Shown: in pieces, positions 1 to 8,305 of the stretch
Layout of the letters: every line of letters begins with the position of its first letter
How positions within the stretch are numbered: the stretch's first letter is position 1
Source: Rhodoferax mekongensis
GTDB taxonomy: Bacteria > Pseudomonadota > Gammaproteobacteria > Burkholderiales > Burkholderiaceae_C
Direction of reading: 5' to 3'
Assembly (NCBI RefSeq): GCF_032191775.1
Contig: NZ_CP132507.1
Span: 3,807,001 to 3,871,000 of the forward strand
DNA: 64,000 bases
Made by a program: the position numbers and the translations under genes
Notes under the pieces: generated by a model
What the model was told of the DNA's origin: nothing
The model's input: only the letters and a program-made list of their open reading frames with translations
Databases searched by the model: none

Positions 1-48
1 ATCGGCAATCAGGCTTTTGATGGGGGGCTGCTTATTTTTGTTGAACAT
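1..48 (-). CDS. bactofilin, N-terminal fragment (cut by window edge)
   Basis: The first 16 codons of a minus-strand gene run off the left edge. They read MFNKNKQPPIKSLIAD, the typical lead-in of proteobacterial bactofilins, where a short basic tail and a PPIKSLI segment precede the beta-helical polymer-forming domain. Bactofilins are cytoskeletal polymers used for cell shape or to scaffold envelope enzymes. The gene follows the DUF6776 gene after 18 bases, so the two are probably cotranscribed. Only the N-terminus is visible, so the family call rests on this short match and on gene order. Confidence 0.6.
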   Translation of the reverse strand, partial: MFNKNKQPPIKSLIAD

Positions 49-66
49 GGCGTATCTCGTGATGAC

Positions 67-795
67 CTAGAGCTTGAGGGTCTGGGTCGCGCGGACCGTC
101 GTACCTTCAAGGACACGTGCTGACACACTTTTCACCACGGTTTGAGGAGGGAGTTGGAACTCCCCTTCCAAACGCCCGTACTGCTTGAGCTTGACGGGCA
201 TGGCGCCGTCCGGCAACGAAGCGGTCCAGGTTTTTCCGTTGGCCGTACCCACCAGAGTTATTTCCAAACGACCTGCAAACTCTTGGGTGTTACGGCCGGC
301 CTGCATGACCAGCGCCTGCCATTTTAGTGTGGTCGGGGATATCAGTTCTGCCTGAAGACCCCGGATCGCTACGCCCTCGGTGCCACCTGACGGGATCAGC
401 TTCTCAAAAAAACCGAGGTCGTCCCGCAATGTGCGGTTGTCCGCCTCCAGTTGCTTGACCTGCGCGATGAGTTTTTCCTGGGCGGCTCTTTCTGCCGTCA
501 CCAAGGTATCCGCCGTGTTGGCAATCGATTGGGCCTTGTCCCGCTCGGCCTTCAGGGTCAGCATTTCCGTTTGGAGAGCGGCAGCGTTGGCCCTGAGCTG
601 CATCAATTCGTCTTTGGAGCCTTTTTCCAGACCAGCAATGTCTTTGCCGAACTCAAACGCCCATAAACCAATGGCAGCACAAAAGCCCAACACGATGGCA
701 AGCAAGGCCCAGCGGAATGGCCACGGCAATGCACTGCGCACGGCCATGCGAGGGGCACTGATGGTGAGGCGGCGGCGTAATAGACGGAATCTCAT
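67..795 (-). CDS. DUF6776-type single-pass membrane protein with coiled coil
   Basis: A 242-residue protein of unknown function. Residues 1-26 are basic and cytoplasmic, about 27-48 form one hydrophobic helix, about 55-125 are a charged, Ala/Leu/Glu-rich coiled coil, and the C-terminal 110 residues look like a compact beta-rich periplasmic domain. I assign DUF6776 from this architecture and from its position between rpsI and a bactofilin gene, an order seen in Comamonadaceae. The location next to bactofilin suggests an envelope role, which is inference. It lies beyond the rpsI terminator and so probably has its own promoter. Confidence 0.6.
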   Translation of the reverse strand: MRFRLLRRRLTISAPRMAVRSALPWPFRWALLAIVLGFCAAIGLWAFEFGKDIAGLEKGSKDELMQLRANAAALQTEMLTLKAERDKAQSIANTADTLVTAERAAQEKLIAQVKQLEADNRTLRDDLGFFEKLIPSGGTEGVAIRGLQAELISPTTLKWQALVMQAGRNTQEFAGRLEITLVGTANGKTWTASLPDGAMPVKLKQYGRLEGEFQLPPQTVVKSVSARVLEGTTVRATQTLKL

Positions 796-820
796 GGAGG
801 GCGAAGTCTATCAGCCAGAA

Positions 821-854
821 AGAAAAAAGCCGCCTGAGTTTGCACTCTGGCGGC
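821..854 (-). terminator. rho-independent terminator of rplM-rpsI
   Basis: On the minus strand, 32 bases after the rpsI stop, a hairpin has the 11-bp stem GCCGCCAGAGT (one mismatch) and a 4-base loop, followed directly by TTTTTTCTTT. It separates the ribosomal operon from the DUF6776 gene. Confidence 0.85.
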
Positions 855-885
855 CTCCGGATTGCAACGCAATGTTGCAGCGTGA

Positions 886-1278
886 TTAACGCTTGGAGAA
901 CTGCTTGCGACGACGTGCGCCGTGGAAGCCGACCTTCTTACGTTCCACTTCACGTGCGTCACGAGTTACGAAGCCGGCTTGGCTCAGTGCGGGCTTGAGG
1001 CTCGCGTCGTAATCGATCAAAGCACGTGTGATGCCGTGACGGGTAGCACCCGCTTGGCCGGATTCACCGCCGCCAGCAACGTTGACCATGATGTCAAACG
1101 ATTCTGCGTGATTCGTCAACAGCAGGGGTTGCTTGCAGATCATGATGGAGGTTTGGCGACCGAAAAAGTTTTCGATGTCCTTACCGTTCACGGTGATCTT
1201 GCCAGTGCCTTTTTTGAGGAAAACGCGGGCGACGCTGGATTTGCGACGGCCTGTTCCATTGTTCCATTCACCAATCAT
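886..1278 (-). CDS. rpsI: 30S ribosomal protein S9
   Basis: Complete 130-residue S9. It opens [20 protein letters not shown] and ends in the basic tail [14 protein letters not shown], which reaches the P-site tRNA in the small subunit. The central [15 protein letters not shown] segment is the family signature. It follows rplM after 9 bases, the standard rplM-rpsI order, and the pair is read from the promoter at 1843-1871 and closed by the terminator at 821-854. Confidence 0.98.
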   Translation of the reverse strand: MIGEWNNGTGRRKSSVARVFLKKGTGKITVNGKDIENFFGRQTSIMICKQPLLLTNHAESFDIMVNVAGGGESGQAGATRHGITRALIDYDASLKPALSQAGFVTRDAREVERKKVGFHGARRRKQFSKR

Positions 1279-1287
1279 GTGAGCTCC

Positions 1288-1716
1288 TTACAGTTCCAAC
1301 ACTTTGGGTTGCTGGGCAGTGTGGGGGTGCTCAGCACCACCGTACACCTTGAGCTTCTTGATCATGGCGTAGCCCAGGGGCCCCTTGGGCAGCATGCCCT
1401 TGACGGCTTTTTCCAAAGCGCGACCGGGATGCTTGGACTGCATGTCACGGAAGTTGGTGGCTGTGATACCGCCGGGGTAACCGGAGTGGCGGTAGTACAC
1501 CTTGTCCAAGGACTTGGTGCCAGTCACTTTGAGTTGGGCTGCGTTGATAACGACGATGAAATCACCGGTATCGACGTGAGGCGTGTAAATGGCCTTGTGT
1601 TTGCCGCGCAAACGGAGAGCAACTTCGCTGGCTACTCGTCCGAGGACCTTGTCGGTCGCGTCAACCACAAACCACTCGTGCACGACCTCAGCGGGTTTTG
1701 CGCTGAATGTAGACAT
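1288..1716 (-). CDS. rplM: 50S ribosomal protein L13
   Basis: L13 of 142 residues, the normal length, starting [20 protein letters not shown]. The reading frame stays open for 45 codons upstream, but that part resembles no L13 and would overlap the promoter, so I use the ATG at 1716. The family segments [24 protein letters not shown] and [20 protein letters not shown] are all present. L13 is an early-assembly protein of the large subunit. It is cotranscribed with rpsI. Confidence 0.97.
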   Translation of the reverse strand: MSTFSAKPAEVVHEWFVVDATDKVLGRVASEVALRLRGKHKAIYTPHVDTGDFIVVINAAQLKVTGTKSLDKVYYRHSGYPGGITATNFRDMQSKHPGRALEKAVKGMLPKGPLGYAMIKKLKVYGGAEHPHTAQQPKVLEL

Positions 1717-1842
1717 GAGTTTTCTCTTTAAAAAGAAGGTTTGGGAGGGCTCTTTTCCACGGTCGGCGTTCCTCTGATGGGAATCTCTTAGGTGGGGTTC
1801 AGTCCTTCGCCGCGGAGCCACAAAAGCGCTGCGAAGCCCTCG

Positions 1843-1871
1843 ATTATACAAAGAGCTGGCGAATTCACCAA
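1843..1871 (-). promoter_or_regulatory. sigma-70 promoter of rplM-rpsI
   Basis: On the minus strand TTGGTG (1866-1871) is followed after exactly 17 bases by a perfect TATAAT (1843-1848). Transcription would start near 1836, giving a leader of about 120 bases before rplM. I saw no recognised ribosomal-protein autoregulatory structure in that leader. Confidence 0.75.
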
Positions 1872-1887
1872 ATGGGGCTCGAACTGC

Positions 1888-3600
1888 TCAGTTACGGGCC
1901 TTGTTCTGCTCTTCCCAGTGTTGGCGGTCTGCCACGCAAACCGGCAGATGGTAAAACTCAGGTTTCTGGCACGCCCGGTAGACGCACATGGTCCGGGTCA
2001 GGATGCTGGCCTCCGCACAAATCGCAACCGGATCTTTGGCGGGAGCGGGTTTGTCTTCCAAAGGCTTGGCATCAGTGCGTGGCTGCGGCTTGGATGTCAC
2101 CGCCTTGTCAAAAGCCGCTACAGGCGCCTGAGCCACAGGCTTTGCAGGGACAACCGTACGCTGCGCGCTACCCATCGCCTCCGAGCCAGGCGCCTTGGAA
2201 ACATTGGCAACAGCCGGTGCAGTCGGCTTGGACACGGGCAAGGAGTCGGCGGGCACGGAGGGCGTCTTTACCGGCTCTGGGATCACCGCCTCAGGGGTAG
2301 AGGCGGGCGTGGGCGGCATAACGACCGCTGAAGGAGGAACGGTCGGCCGCACCCACCACGCGATTAGCGCCAGCAGCAATACCGCCGGCACCAGCCAAAG
2401 CCAAAGCGGCATGCCCTTACTGACCTTCGCAGAGCCTCTGACAGCGCGTGGTTTGGCCGCCGTGTCGGCCCGTGACGGGGTTTTGACAGTTTTGGAATGG
2501 TCGTAAGTCGAGGGCTGGAAAACAGTATCCGGAAAGTCCGATGCGGGCTGGGTCGTCAACAACTCAGTCGTAATCGGCGACGGATCATCACCGGTCTCGG
2601 CCAAGGTAACCGAATCGCCCAAAGCTTTGCGCCAATCAAACCGGGCCAGGTCAGGAGGCGATTTCATGCCTATTTCTCGGGCAAAAGCCTCAACGCTGGC
2701 CGTGCGCTCGGTGGGCTCAATGGCCAGTGCGTGCGAAATCGCCTGTACAAAGCTATCGGAGTAGGTCTGGTTGAAATGCGTCTGGGCCGTTTGTGTGACC
2801 TGCTCAAAGCTCGGCATACGGTCCCGCACGGCCCGGAAGGTGGCAGGCAAAGGCGGCTCATTGCAAATGCAGCCGTGCATCACGGCGGCAACGGCATACA
2901 AATCTGTCCAAGGGCCTTCCTGCATATCCTGAGCGTCGGCATATTGCTCAATAGGTGCGTAATTCACCTTGAGCACCGCCGTATGTTTGTGGCTGGTGTC
3001 CAGAATCGCGCGGCGGGCGGCGCCCAGATCCAGCAGCACCGGCGGTCCGACGTTTTGCAAGAAGATATTGTCCGGCGATACATCGCGGTGCAAGGTGCTG
3101 TTGTCGTGAAGCACCTTCAACCCCGCCAGCACCGACCACAGAACCGACTGAAGCCACGCCTGAGGCGGCGGACCGCTCATGCGACGCCTTGCCTCCTTCA
3201 GTGTGATGCCCTCGTAGAGGGGCATGGCCATATAGGCAGTGTTATTTGCCTCCCAGAAGCGGTACACCTTCACCAGAGACGGGTGGTCAAACCGTGCCAG
3301 CAAACGCGCCTCGGCCATAAAAGAACGCAAGCCTGAATCGAACGATCCAGTGTCCACTGCGGACTTGACGGTGACAGCTTGGTTGCCATCACGTCCCGCC
3401 AAACTGGTGGGCATGTATTCCTTGATGGCCACCGCCCTGTGCAAGGAGTGGTCGTAGCCCCGGTAAACCATGCCGAAACCACCAACGCCCAGCAGCCCTT
3501 GGACTTCGAATTCAGCCAATCGGGTTCCGGGTGCAAGGGCGTCCAGATGCCCGGCCGCGGTGGCCTTGGGTTTACTGGTCGGTGTGGTGATGTCAGCCAT
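1888..3600 (-). CDS. membrane-anchored serine/threonine protein kinase
   Basis: A Hanks-type kinase of 570 residues. The glycine loop GVGGFGMVYRG (about 38-48), ATP-anchoring Lys60 in AVAIKEY, and catalytic HRDVSPDN (171-178) are intact; the metal-binding DFG is DLG (191-193), a conservative change found in other bacterial kinases. After the kinase domain comes a Ser/Thr-rich linker, one membrane helix at about 399-418, a Pro/Ala-rich stretch, and a C-terminal segment with several cysteines, probably periplasmic. The frame is open another 33 codons upstream, but MADITTP at 3600 fits the domain better; neither start has a strong ribosome site. It is divergent from rlmJ. Substrate and signal are unknown. 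Confidence 0.85.
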   Translation of the reverse strand: MADITTPTSKPKATAAGHLDALAPGTRLAEFEVQGLLGVGGFGMVYRGYDHSLHRAVAIKEYMPTSLAGRDGNQAVTVKSAVDTGSFDSGLRSFMAEARLLARFDHPSLVKVYRFWEANNTAYMAMPLYEGITLKEARRRMSGPPPQAWLQSVLWSVLAGLKVLHDNSTLHRDVSPDNIFLQNVGPPVLLDLGAARRAILDTSHKHTAVLKVNYAPIEQYADAQDMQEGPWTDLYAVAAVMHGCICNEPPLPATFRAVRDRMPSFEQVTQTAQTHFNQTYSDSFVQAISHALAIEPTERTASVEAFAREIGMKSPPDLARFDWRKALGDSVTLAETGDDPSPITTELLTTQPASDFPDTVFQPSTYDHSKTVKTPSRADTAAKPRAVRGSAKVSKGMPLWLWLVPAVLLLALIAWWVRPTVPPSAVVMPPTPASTPEAVIPEPVKTPSVPADSLPVSKPTAPAVANVSKAPGSEAMGSAQRTVVPAKPVAQAPVAAFDKAVTSKPQPRTDAKPLEDKPAPAKDPVAICAEASILTRTMCVYRACQKPEFYHLPVCVADRQHWEEQNKARN

Positions 3601-3704
3601 GGGGAGAGGTGAAATCTGTTCTTTTATGCCCGCAAACGCCCGAAAAAGGCGCCTTTCCAATCCAGATGTCAGCAGGCATCCCGGGGCGCTGGGTATCATA
3701 GGGG

Positions 3705-4595
3705 ATGTTCAGTTACCGACACGCCTTCCACGCCGGCAACCATGCCGACGTGCTAAAACACACCACATTGCTGGCTGTATTGCGTCACATGACGCAAAAA
3801 GAAACCGCCCTCAACGTCTTTGACACCCATGCCGGTGCGGGCTTGTACCGGTTGGATGGCGACTTTGCCAAGACCAGCGAGGAAGCCGCCGAGGGCTTTC
3901 TGAAGCTGGTTGCCACCAAGCCTGAAAAGCCGTTTGCCCCCGCGTTGCAAGACTACATCGACATGGTGGCGGGCTTTAACGCCGGCAACCATTGGTCGGT
4001 GTACCCCGGCTCGCCCTTCATCATCCAAAGCCTGCTGAGCGGTCGCGACAAGCTCAAGCTCTTCGAGCTGCACCCCACCGACACCAAAACACTGATCGCC
4101 AACGTTGCCCAGCTGGAAGCCGGCCGACAAGTCACCGTGCTGCGGGAAGATGGTTTTGAAGGGCTCAAGAAGTTTTTGCCTCCACCATCACGCCGTGCGC
4201 TGGTGCTATGCGACCCCAGCTACGAAGTCAAAAACGACTACGCCCGCGTGGTCGGCATGGTGGCAGATGCCATGCAACGCTTTGCAACCGGCACGTATGC
4301 GGTGTGGTACCCCATCATCCCTCGCCCGGAAGCGCACGACCTGCCCAAAAAGCTCAAGACCATGGCGAACAAGGCCGGCAAGTCTTGGCTGCACGCGACA
4401 CTGACCGTCAAGTCCAGCAAGCTCACGCAGGATGCCCAAGGTGAAGTGGTACGCCCCGGACTGCCCGCCAGCGGCATGTTTTTGATCAACCCGCCCCACA
4501 CCCTCAAAGCAGCACTCAAAGATGCGCTGCCGCAGATGGTGGAGCTGCTGGGTCAGGACACCAACGCGACGTCCACCCTGAACGCCGGCGGCTAA
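3705..4595 (+). CDS. rlmJ: 23S rRNA (adenine(2030)-N6)-methyltransferase
   Basis: RlmJ of 296 residues (E. coli about 280). It begins with the family hallmark MFSYRHAFHAGNHADVLKH. The FDTHAGAGLYRL segment is the SAM-binding motif I, and the amino-methyltransferase motif IV appears as CDPSYE around residue 169, where N6-adenine enzymes have (D/N)PP(Y/F). It methylates A2030 of 23S rRNA using S-adenosylmethionine. The C-terminal about 15 residues, rich in Thr/Asn, are a little longer than usual. It converges on metF with a 12-base gap. Confidence 0.95.
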   Translation: MFSYRHAFHAGNHADVLKHTTLLAVLRHMTQKETALNVFDTHAGAGLYRLDGDFAKTSEEAAEGFLKLVATKPEKPFAPALQDYIDMVAGFNAGNHWSVYPGSPFIIQSLLSGRDKLKLFELHPTDTKTLIANVAQLEAGRQVTVLREDGFEGLKKFLPPPSRRALVLCDPSYEVKNDYARVVGMVADAMQRFATGTYAVWYPIIPRPEAHDLPKKLKTMANKAGKSWLHATLTVKSSKLTQDAQGEVVRPGLPASGMFLINPPHTLKAALKDALPQMVELLGQDTNATSTLNAGG

Positions 4596-4607
4596 GGCCC
4601 TGGCGCG

Positions 4608-5453
4608 TTAAGCGCCCAGGCCCAGGTTCTCGCACAAAGCCAGAGTGGGCGCACTCTGGTTCATGGTGTAGAAGTGCAGTGCAGGCGCGCCACCGGCACG
4701 CAGCTGTTCGCACAAGTCTGTCACTACCTCCAGACCGAAGGCCTTGATGGAAGCCACATCATCCCCGTAGCTCTGCAGCCGCAGACGAATCCAGCGGGGA
4801 ATCTCTGCACCGCAAGCGTCCGAAAAGCGCATCAACTGGGTAGAGCTGGTGATGGGCATGATGCCGGGCACCACAGGCACGGTGATGCCCAATGCATCCA
4901 CCTCTTCCTGGAAGCGGAAGTAGGCGTCAGAGTTGTAAAAGTACTGGGTGATCGCTGAATTGGCACCTGCTTTCACCTTGGTGGCGAAAGCCAGCAAATC
5001 GCTCGCCGGCGACTTGGCTTGCGGGTGCACTTCCGGGTAGGCCGCCACCTCGATGTGAAAGTCATCGCCCGTCTCGGCACGGATGAATGCCACCAGGTCG
5101 CTGGCGTAATGGAACTCGCCGCCAGCACCGTAACCGCTGGGCAAGTCGCCCCGCAAGGCCACCAATCGTTTCACGCCCATGGTCTTCAAGGTAGCCAATT
5201 GCTCGCGCACGGTGGACTTGGTCGCCCCCACACACGAAAAATGGGACGCCGCGCTCACGCCCTCTGACAGGATGTCGCGCACGGTGTTGAACGTACCTTC
5301 CTGGGTGGAGCCGCCTGCACCGAAAGTCACCGAGCAAAACTCAGGCTTGAGCCCGTAGAGCTGCTGGCGCACGGTGCGCAGCTTTTCAGCGCCTTCCGGC
5401 GTTTTGGGCGGGAAAAACTCCAGGCTCAGTGGAATCCGTTGGTTGGTAGACAT
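4608..5453 (-). CDS. metF: methylenetetrahydrofolate reductase
   Basis: MetF of 281 residues, an FAD-dependent TIM barrel that reduces 5,10-methylene-THF to 5-methyl-THF for methionine synthesis. Diagnostic segments are SLEFFPPKTPEG at the N-terminus, SVTFGAGGSTQEGT, RGDLPSGYG and GIMPITSSTQ. The frame extends 21 codons upstream, but the ATG at 5453 has GGAG six bases before it; the ATG two codons earlier (5459) is an equally possible start. It lies 41 bases after tlyA and downstream of ahcY, so it is likely in the transcript controlled by the SAH riboswitch, linking methyl-group supply to SAH load. Confidence 0.95.
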   Translation of the reverse strand: MSTNQRIPLSLEFFPPKTPEGAEKLRTVRQQLYGLKPEFCSVTFGAGGSTQEGTFNTVRDILSEGVSAASHFSCVGATKSTVREQLATLKTMGVKRLVALRGDLPSGYGAGGEFHYASDLVAFIRAETGDDFHIEVAAYPEVHPQAKSPASDLLAFATKVKAGANSAITQYFYNSDAYFRFQEEVDALGITVPVVPGIMPITSSTQLMRFSDACGAEIPRWIRLRLQSYGDDVASIKAFGLEVVTDLCEQLRAGGAPALHFYTMNQSAPTLALCENLGLGA

Positions 5454-5494
5454 AGTCATCTCCGTCTCCCGCGCCTGCATGGCAGGCACCGGGT

Positions 5495-6418
5495 TCAGCC
5501 CGCCTTGCGGGCACAAATAAAGAATTCGCGGTTCCCGTCTCCACCTTCAATGGCGGAGTCGAACCAATGCGTCACGGTCAGCCCCAGATCGGCGCAGGTA
5601 TCGCGCAAGCGCTGCTCCACGATGGGGTACATGGCCGGATCTTTGACGATACCGCCCTTGCCCACCTGACCCGGCTGCAATTCAAACTGCGGCTTCACCA
5701 AGGTCAGCATGATGCCGCCCTCTTTCAACAAGGGCACTGCAGCAGGCAATACCAGGGTCTGCGAAATGAAGGACAGGTCAGCGACCAAGAGGTCAAACGG
5801 CGGCGCAAACTCAGGCGGCAGCTCCACGGCCTCTTCGTCAGCATCATCCGACGCATCCACGGGCGGGCGGGCGTCGTCTTCGTCGTCGAAGTCGTCCTCA
5901 TCATCCCAGCCGTCATCGCCATCGGGTTCAACATCAAATTGCCCACCAGCGCCCGTGCTGTCTGCGTAGGCAGCTATCAAATCTGCAGCGGACAGGGTAC
6001 GGGCATTGACACTCTCGACACACAGCACGCGGGTATCGTCGCGCAGCGTTGGGTGCAGCTGGGCACTGCCCACATCCACACCCACCACCGATTGCGCGCC
6101 AGCCTGGAGCAGGCAGTCGGTGAAGCCACCGGTGCTCTGCCCCACATCCAGACAACGCAAGCCGGTGACAGACAAGCCAACGTGCTTCAGCGCCGCCTCG
6201 AGCTTGAGGCCACCGCGGGACACATATCGCGCTTCGGAATCATCGAGCAAACGGATCTTGGCGCCATCGGGCACGTCGTCGCCATTTTTGGCCACACGCT
6301 TCCAGACTTCGCCCGAAAGCTCCATCTTCAGCCACTCCACGCCATCCGCAATCAGGCGCTGCGCCTGCGAGCGGGTGCTGGCCAGCCCGCGCTGCACCAA
6401 AAGTTGATCAATTCGCAT
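5495..6418 (-). CDS. tlyA: TlyA-family rRNA methyltransferase / hemolysin-like protein with acidic insert
   Basis: Residues 1-60 form an S4 RNA-binding domain (MRIDQLLVQRGLASTRSQAQ), followed by a Rossmann methyltransferase domain with LDVGQSTGGFTDCLLQAG as the SAM motif and DLLVADLSFIS further on. In mycobacteria TlyA 2'-O-methylates 16S and 23S rRNA; its targets here are not known. At 307 residues it is about 40-60 longer than usual, because an Asp/Glu-rich stretch at about 160-205 (for example GDDGWDDEDDFDDEDD) interrupts the fold just before the DLLVADL strand. It lies between ahcY and metF, all on the minus strand. Confidence 0.85.
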   Translation of the reverse strand: MRIDQLLVQRGLASTRSQAQRLIADGVEWLKMELSGEVWKRVAKNGDDVPDGAKIRLLDDSEARYVSRGGLKLEAALKHVGLSVTGLRCLDVGQSTGGFTDCLLQAGAQSVVGVDVGSAQLHPTLRDDTRVLCVESVNARTLSAADLIAAYADSTGAGGQFDVEPDGDDGWDDEDDFDDEDDARPPVDASDDADEEAVELPPEFAPPFDLLVADLSFISQTLVLPAAVPLLKEGGIMLTLVKPQFELQPGQVGKGGIVKDPAMYPIVEQRLRDTCADLGLTVTHWFDSAIEGGDGNREFFICARKAG

Positions 6419-6451
6419 CGTTATCCAAAGTTATTTGCCCCTAAAGCCAGA

Positions 6452-6530
6452 GACACCGCGGGACCGGCTTCGCCGGACCGCAGGTGTCGCCCCCTCGAGG
6501 GGGAGGCGCTACAAGCGCCTCGGGGGTGTC
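6452..6530. repeat. 79-bp multi-hairpin repeat between ahcY and tlyA
   Basis: Ends are GACACC and GGTGTC. Inside are three hairpins: GGACCGGCTTCGCCGGACC, CCCCCTCGAGGGGG and GGCGCTACAAGCGCC. The right end overlaps the ahcY stop codon (TGA at 6529-6531). There is no T-run, so it is more likely a dispersed palindromic repeat than an intrinsic terminator, though it could slow transcription or protect mRNA ends. Confidence 0.7.
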
Positions 6531-8049
6531 AGTACCTGTACGTGTCTTTCTTGTACGGACCGGCTTTGCTCACGCCGATGTACGCAGCCTGCTCGTCGGT
6601 CAGTTCGGTCAACATGGCGCCGACCTTCTTCAGGTGCAAACGTGCCACTTTTTCGTCCAGGTGCTTGGGCAACACATAGACCTTGCCGGCCTTGTAATCC
6701 TTGGGCTTGGTGAATAGTTCGATCTGGGCGATCGTCTGATTCGCAAAGCTGGAGGACATCACAAAGCTGGGGTGACCGGTACCGCAACCCAGGTTCACCA
6801 AGCGGCCCTTGGCCAACAGGATGATGCGCTTGGAAGCCTTCTTGCCCTTGGCGGGGAAGATCACGTGGTCCACCTGGGGCTTGATCTCTTCCCACTTGCA
6901 CTTGGACAGGGAAGCCACATCGATTTCATTGTCGAAGTGACCGATGTTGCAGACGATGGCCTGGTCCTTCATCGCATCCATGTGCGCGTAGGTGATCACG
7001 TTCTTGTTGCCGGTGGTAGTCACGAAAATGTCGGCCTTGTCGGCAGCGTATTCCATGGTCACCACTTTGTAGCCTTCCATGGCGGCTTGCAGGGCGTTGA
7101 TCGGGTCGATTTCGGTCACCCACACTTGGGCGGACAGTGCACGCAGCGCTTGGGCAGAACCCTTGCCCACGTCACCGTAACCCGCCACCACAGCCACCTT
7201 GCCGGCGATCATCACGTCGGTCGCGCGCTTGATACCGTCCACCAGCGATTCGCGGCAACCGTACAGGTTATCGAACTTGCTCTTGGTCACAGAGTCGTTC
7301 ACGTTGATGGCACGCAGGGCCAGAGTGCCCTTGGCGGACATTTCTTCCAGACGCATCACACCGGTGGTGGTTTCTTCAGTCACGCCGATGATGTTCTTCA
7401 GGCGACGGCTGTACCAGGTGGGGTCCACCTTCAGCTTGGCCTTGATGGCATTGAACAGGCACACTTCTTCTTCGCTGCCGGGCTTGGCCAGCACCTTGAT
7501 GTCTTTCTCAGCGCGAGCGCCCAGGTGCATCAACAAGGTGGCATCGCCGCCGTCGTCCAGAATCATGTTCGGGCCTTCAGCCGCAGTGCCCTTCTTGCCA
7601 CCGAATTCAAAAATGCGGTGGGTGAAGTCCCAGTACTCTTCCAGCGACTCACCCTTGTGGGCGAACACGGGCGTACCCTTGGCCACCAGCGCAGCGGCTG
7701 CGTGGTCTTGGGTGGAGAAGATGTTGCAAGAAGCCCAACGCACTTCGGCGCCCAAGGCTTGCAGGGTTTCGACCAGCACGCCGGTCTGGATGGTCATGTG
7801 CAGGGAACCGGTGATGCGTGCGCCCTTGAGCGGCTGGCTCTTGGCGAACTCTTCACGGATGGCCATCAGGCCGGGCATTTCGGTTTCGGCGATGGTCAGC
7901 TCTTTGCGGCCCCAATCGGCCAGGCTCAGGTCGGCAATTTTGTAGTCTTCAAATTGGGCGACGACCGCTTTGGCGGCAGCTACCGCTTTGGTGGCCTTCA
8001 CGGCTTTGGGGGTCTTGGCGTTCTTAACCAGTTTCAATACAGCGCTCAT
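6529..8049 (-). CDS. ahcY: adenosylhomocysteinase (SAH hydrolase)
   Basis: AhcY of 506 residues. It splits S-adenosylhomocysteine into adenosine and homocysteine using tightly bound NAD. The NAD motif is [15 protein letters not shown]; other signatures are [28 protein letters not shown] and the C-terminal [10 protein letters not shown] that completes the partner's active site. The start at 8049 has GGAG seven bases upstream. The first 30 residues (Lys/Ala/Val-rich) extend beyond the usual N-terminus. Its 180-base leader holds a SAH riboswitch, so expression should rise when SAH builds up. Confidence 0.98.
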   Translation of the reverse strand: MSAVLKLVKNAKTPKAVKATKAVAAAKAVVAQFEDYKIADLSLADWGRKELTIAETEMPGLMAIREEFAKSQPLKGARITGSLHMTIQTGVLVETLQALGAEVRWASCNIFSTQDHAAAALVAKGTPVFAHKGESLEEYWDFTHRIFEFGGKKGTAAEGPNMILDDGGDATLLMHLGARAEKDIKVLAKPGSEEEVCLFNAIKAKLKVDPTWYSRRLKNIIGVTEETTTGVMRLEEMSAKGTLALRAINVNDSVTKSKFDNLYGCRESLVDGIKRATDVMIAGKVAVVAGYGDVGKGSAQALRALSAQVWVTEIDPINALQAAMEGYKVVTMEYAADKADIFVTTTGNKNVITYAHMDAMKDQAIVCNIGHFDNEIDVASLSKCKWEEIKPQVDHVIFPAKGKKASKRIILLAKGRLVNLGCGTGHPSFVMSSSFANQTIAQIELFTKPKDYKAGKVYVLPKHLDEKVARLHLKKVGAMLTELTDEQAAYIGVSKAGPYKKDTYRY

Positions 8050-8130
8050 GGTGTGCTCCAAACGTTGATTTGCATTGCCACTGGCGCACACGGGGGTTTT
8101 TGAGGCCACTCACCGCACACATTTCCAGTG

Positions 8131-8232
8131 GGTGAGCGCCGTTGGGGGACACGATGCAGGGCGCATCGTGGGTTCCGAGCCTCACTCGCGGTGCCGGTAT
8201 GGGCACTTGGCGGGCTGCAACGCTCCTCGGAA
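8131..8232 (-). promoter_or_regulatory. SAH riboswitch controlling ahcY
   Basis: Read on the minus strand the element starts TTCCGAGGAGCGTTGCAGCC and returns with GAGGCTCGGAA, giving the 7-bp P1 stem TTCCGAG/CTCGGAA. A small hairpin (GTGCC...GGCAC) lies between. Downstream come a second hairpin (ACGATGC...GCATCGT) and the conserved AACGGCGCTCACC, whose CGCTC can pair with GAGCG of the first strand as the pseudoknot. This matches the SAH riboswitch consensus, which turns expression on when SAH is bound. It lies 81 bases upstream of the ahcY start codon. Confidence 0.93.
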
Positions 8233-8239
8233 GCTGCGG

Positions 8240-8269
8240 ATTTTAACCTCGTGTCGATTGCCGCACCAA
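8240..8269 (-). promoter_or_regulatory. probable sigma-70 promoter for the SAH riboswitch-ahcY transcript
   Basis: TTGGTG (8264-8269) and TAAAAT (8240-8245) are separated by 18 bases on the minus strand. The start would fall within a few bases of the P1 stem of the riboswitch, as expected. The -35 box is weak. Confidence 0.5.
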
Positions 8270-8305
8270 GCCACTGGGTCAAAGTCACCCGACCGCGTCC
8301 GGCCT

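Noticed and set aside
1717..1851. An N-terminal extension of L13 (45 codons)
   Set aside because: The extra codons overlap the promoter at 1843-1871, show no L13 similarity, and the ATG at 1716 gives the normal 142 residues.
6772..8103. A 443-codon open frame on the plus strand opposite ahcY
   Set aside because: It mirrors the ahcY codons and has His/Gly/Gln-rich composition typical of antisense frames in GC-rich genes; ahcY itself is certain.
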